Source of the DNA: Oxyruncus cristatus
Taxonomy: Eukaryota > Chordata > Aves > Passeriformes > Cotingidae
Assembly (NCBI GenBank): GCA_013399855.1
Contig: VXAY01006782.1
Location: 1,702,130 to 1,766,129 of the forward strand
DNA: 64,000 bases
Reading direction: 5' to 3'
The notes under the pieces were generated by a model. That model was given only the letters and a program-made list of their open reading frames with translations. It had not been told where the DNA came from and ran no database searches. Below, one piece after another: positions 61,514 through 64,000 of this stretch. The translations under genes were made by a program, and so were the position numbers. Numbering within the stretch: position 1 is the first letter of the stretch; each line of letters opens with the position of its first letter.

Positions 61514-64000
61514 GTGGGCTAAAGCCTGTGTGTGCCATTCTAACTAGATGATGCTGGATCATGTGTCATTTATCCCCCTACAGCCCCTTAGTATGGCCGC
61601 TTTGACAGAAATGGCATCAGGTGTCTCTCCACCTCAGTGTTCTAGCAATGCAGACACCTCCATGGCACTTGTGATCACAGTTAGCATAGCCTGAGATACG
61701 CACATTGCACATTATTGTTAATAATCCACTAGCAGTATCATCCACCTTACCTAAGGTTTGTATTACCAAAGGGTGAGAAGATTAATATTCTGGAAGTCAC
61801 AGGTGGGAAAGGGAAAAGTGTACTTACTGGATATATTAAGGATCATCAGACTTTTTACAGTGGAAGTGTACAGGTGGGGAGAGATTTAAACTTGCACAAA
61901 ACTCCAGGTGAACTCAAAAACATCACTAACTGGGGCCTTGGACAACATCTCTGACCACACATGCAGGTTAAGTGCCCGTAGCTGATCAGGTGGATTAAGA
62001 AAGGGAAAGAGGCTCTTTTTCCATCTCATCTCTAAATAAATAGATTGGCTAGCTTATGTCTCTATCACTTGTGGCTTTGTAAAGCTTTGCATTGGTACTG
62101 TCTGCTCCAGATGCACACTTTCAGCCGTATGCCCAGGACCTTGTTTGAATGTGAATTTGAGAGCTTCCCATTATTGTGGTTGTGCTTGTGATAGGAGTTC
62201 TGGAGGACACATGCAGAAGATAAGCACTGACACATTTATCCAGGATATCCAAGAGGCAACTCAGTACGTGGAAAACGAGTTGCACAGAATAGGTATTGCC
62301 ATTGGAGAGGAAGACAGTGAACTACAGTCTATGATGGGATGCTTCAAGAGCTGCTTTGTTTTTTGTCCATCTGTGCAAGTCAGGTTCTTGCAGTGCATGA
62401 ATCTTGACTACATGGTTGGTCTTCTGGCCTGAGTAAAATGTCCTCAGAGGCAGTTCTTGATACCAAAAAGTTAGTTACAAGCAGAAGGCTAGCTCCTCTT
62501 TGGATCAGGTGTTCTGTGAAACTTAAATGCCATGCAGTTGGTAACCAACCATTCATAGTGGAATAAATTTCATTCTTTACCACTTGTAGACTCCCATTAA
62601 ATATTTAATAAGTGAGGAGGATAAAAGCAGGAACTATAGGTGCTTCAGGATGGAGAGTTTGCTGCCACAGAGGAACGACAGCACACTGCTAAGTCGTGCA
62701 GCTTCAGTGGAGACTTACAGTGCTTGAAACCCCTCAGGAATGTTTTGAGAAGAGAGCTTTCTGGGTTTGGTCCAGAAAAACTTCTTTTAAGGGTGCTTTT
62801 ACCTAATTTTCAGATAGCCAAACCCCACCTAAGTTATAAGATCATTTTGTCTTTACCCAGAACTCTTCTGTTCTACCCATCTGTTCACTGTGCGTGGTCC
62901 CAGTGGTAAGGTAAGCATTTAATCATGTCTACTAGCCTGTTAGCCTTTTAGAAAGCTTTTCTGACTGGGTAGAAAGAGGAGAACCACAGAACTAATTACC
63001 TGTTTCTACTGAACTCCCTAAGGAAACTTAATCCCATCTTCCTTTGTTAGGTTTTAGGTAGGAAGAAACGCTATGCTGGGGCTGCTTTCTCCCAAGTCCT
63101 TGTCTTCTTTTTTCAGTCTCACAAAATAATGGGAGAAGGAAATGGTGGTACTTGCAGTACTGCAAAGTGGTTTACCTTCTGCCTTGCAAAGGATTTAGTA
63201 ACCTTGCTCTGCTGGACAGTTAAATCCCAGCGTCCAAAGGACAGAGTCTATGTGTTGCATTCTGTTGCTTCTTCTTTCAATTTCAGGCTGACTTCCTCTA
63301 CCTTCTCTGTCTTCATGGGCACAGACAGAGGGTTAGATGTTTTGCACATGTGCCTGACTTGTCCTTGAAGGGCATTAAGCTAGTAATTTCACAAAAAGTG
63401 CATCCATGACAGCAGAGTGCACACATTTGCCTACAAAACGCACTCAAGATGGGTAAATTCTTAGGGCAGTTAAATACTCATTACCTGAGTGCCTTTAGCT
63501 ATGTTCTACCTGAATTAAAGCCATAGAAGAGGCAACCAATGTGACTCAAGGGCCAACTACCATGGACCCTGAAGAAGCAAAACACCTAAATACTTGCTGG
63601 AAACCAATCATAATTGCAGCAGTAACAAAAATACTTCTTTTCTCCTGTTGCAACTTGCTAATGTGCATTTCCAGCTCCCATCTACAAGAATGAAAAGGAG
63701 TTTTAGCAAACAAATAGAAAAGCCTTGCTGCACTTACCACAAGACATCAAATGCACAGGAGAGCAAAAAGGGTGACACTGTGCTTGGGTCCCAAAGCGCA
63801 GGGTACACCTGTGGACTGTATTTCACACAGCAGCAGTTAATCAAACCTGGGTTATTGCGCCTTGGTGCACAGAGCTCTTTGAAGAAAGCTGGTGAGTACT
63901 GGCCACTACTGAGCAGAATATGTGAACTGAACTATCAGGAGGGAAACATTACGTTTCATTTAAGGGATTACAGTCAAATGCCTGAGTAGTTTTTTAATCA
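61514..64000. other. unique sequence, no supported gene
   Basis: No transposon or coding exon that I can support. An open frame at 62145-62432 includes an amphipathic-looking stretch, and another at 63594-63989 runs 131 codons. Neither matches a family I know or has paired splice signals that I trust. Confidence 0.6.

Noticed and set aside
43146..64000. Exons of BCL2, the expected next gene by human synteny
   Set aside because: I looked on the - strand for the C-terminal membrane anchor and BH motifs and found none. BCL2 is probably beyond the window.
1..64000. CRISPR arrays, operons, or other prokaryotic systems
   Set aside because: No regularly spaced repeats or compact gene arrays were seen. 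The split genes and CR1/LTR elements show vertebrate DNA.

Overview
The window looks like avian nuclear DNA. It holds vertebrate split genes with GT-AG introns, several CR1-type LINE tails in both orientations, a short CpG island, and two related solo LTRs of a kind known to be common in birds. The species cannot be named from the sequence. Coordinates run left to right on the + strand.

Region 1 (1-11.6 kb) is the 3' end of PHLPP1 on the + strand. Five phase-compatible coding exons (398-528, 4095-4199, 5072-5266, 7321-7549, 9486-10622) encode the last leucine-rich repeat, the whole divergent PP2C-like phosphatase domain, the acidic/serine-rich tail, a 14-residue polyglutamine tract and the C-terminal PDZ ligand DTPL. 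A 3'UTR follows, ending near a poly(A) signal at 11550. The upstream part of the gene (PH domain and most LRRs) lies outside the window.

Region 2 (11.6-23.3 kb) is intergenic. It contains two CR1 fragments, small tandem duplications, a perfect hairpin and a 16-base assembly gap.

Region 3 (23.3-42.7 kb) is a convergent gene on the - strand that I reconstruct as a four-membrane-span MARVEL protein of the MARVELD3 type. It has a probable non-coding first exon in a CpG island (about 42.55-42.69 kb) and three coding exons (41290-41175, 37868-37699, 24231-23531). The phases join perfectly to give 328 residues. The tail-to-tail pairing of a PHLPP gene with a MARVELD3-type gene mirrors what I recall for PHLPP2/MARVELD3 on human chromosome 16. 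The simplest reading is that this is an ancient whole-genome-duplication sister of MARVELD3, retained beside PHLPP1. This is the most interesting content of the window.

Region 4 (42.7-64 kb) has no gene I can support. It begins with a CR1 tail abutting the CpG island and continues as a roughly 15 kb gene-free stretch with microsatellites. It then holds two solo LTRs in opposite orientation (58122-59111 and 60417-61513) around a CR1 scrap, followed by unique sequence. By human synteny BCL2 would be expected further on, but I see none of its exons here.

PHLPP1 is known as a phosphatase of AKT/PKC-type kinases that reaches membranes and PDZ scaffolds. MARVELD3-type proteins are tight-junction components. 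Both gene products here end in a class I PDZ ligand (DTPL and TLV), but no functional link is shown by the sequence itself.
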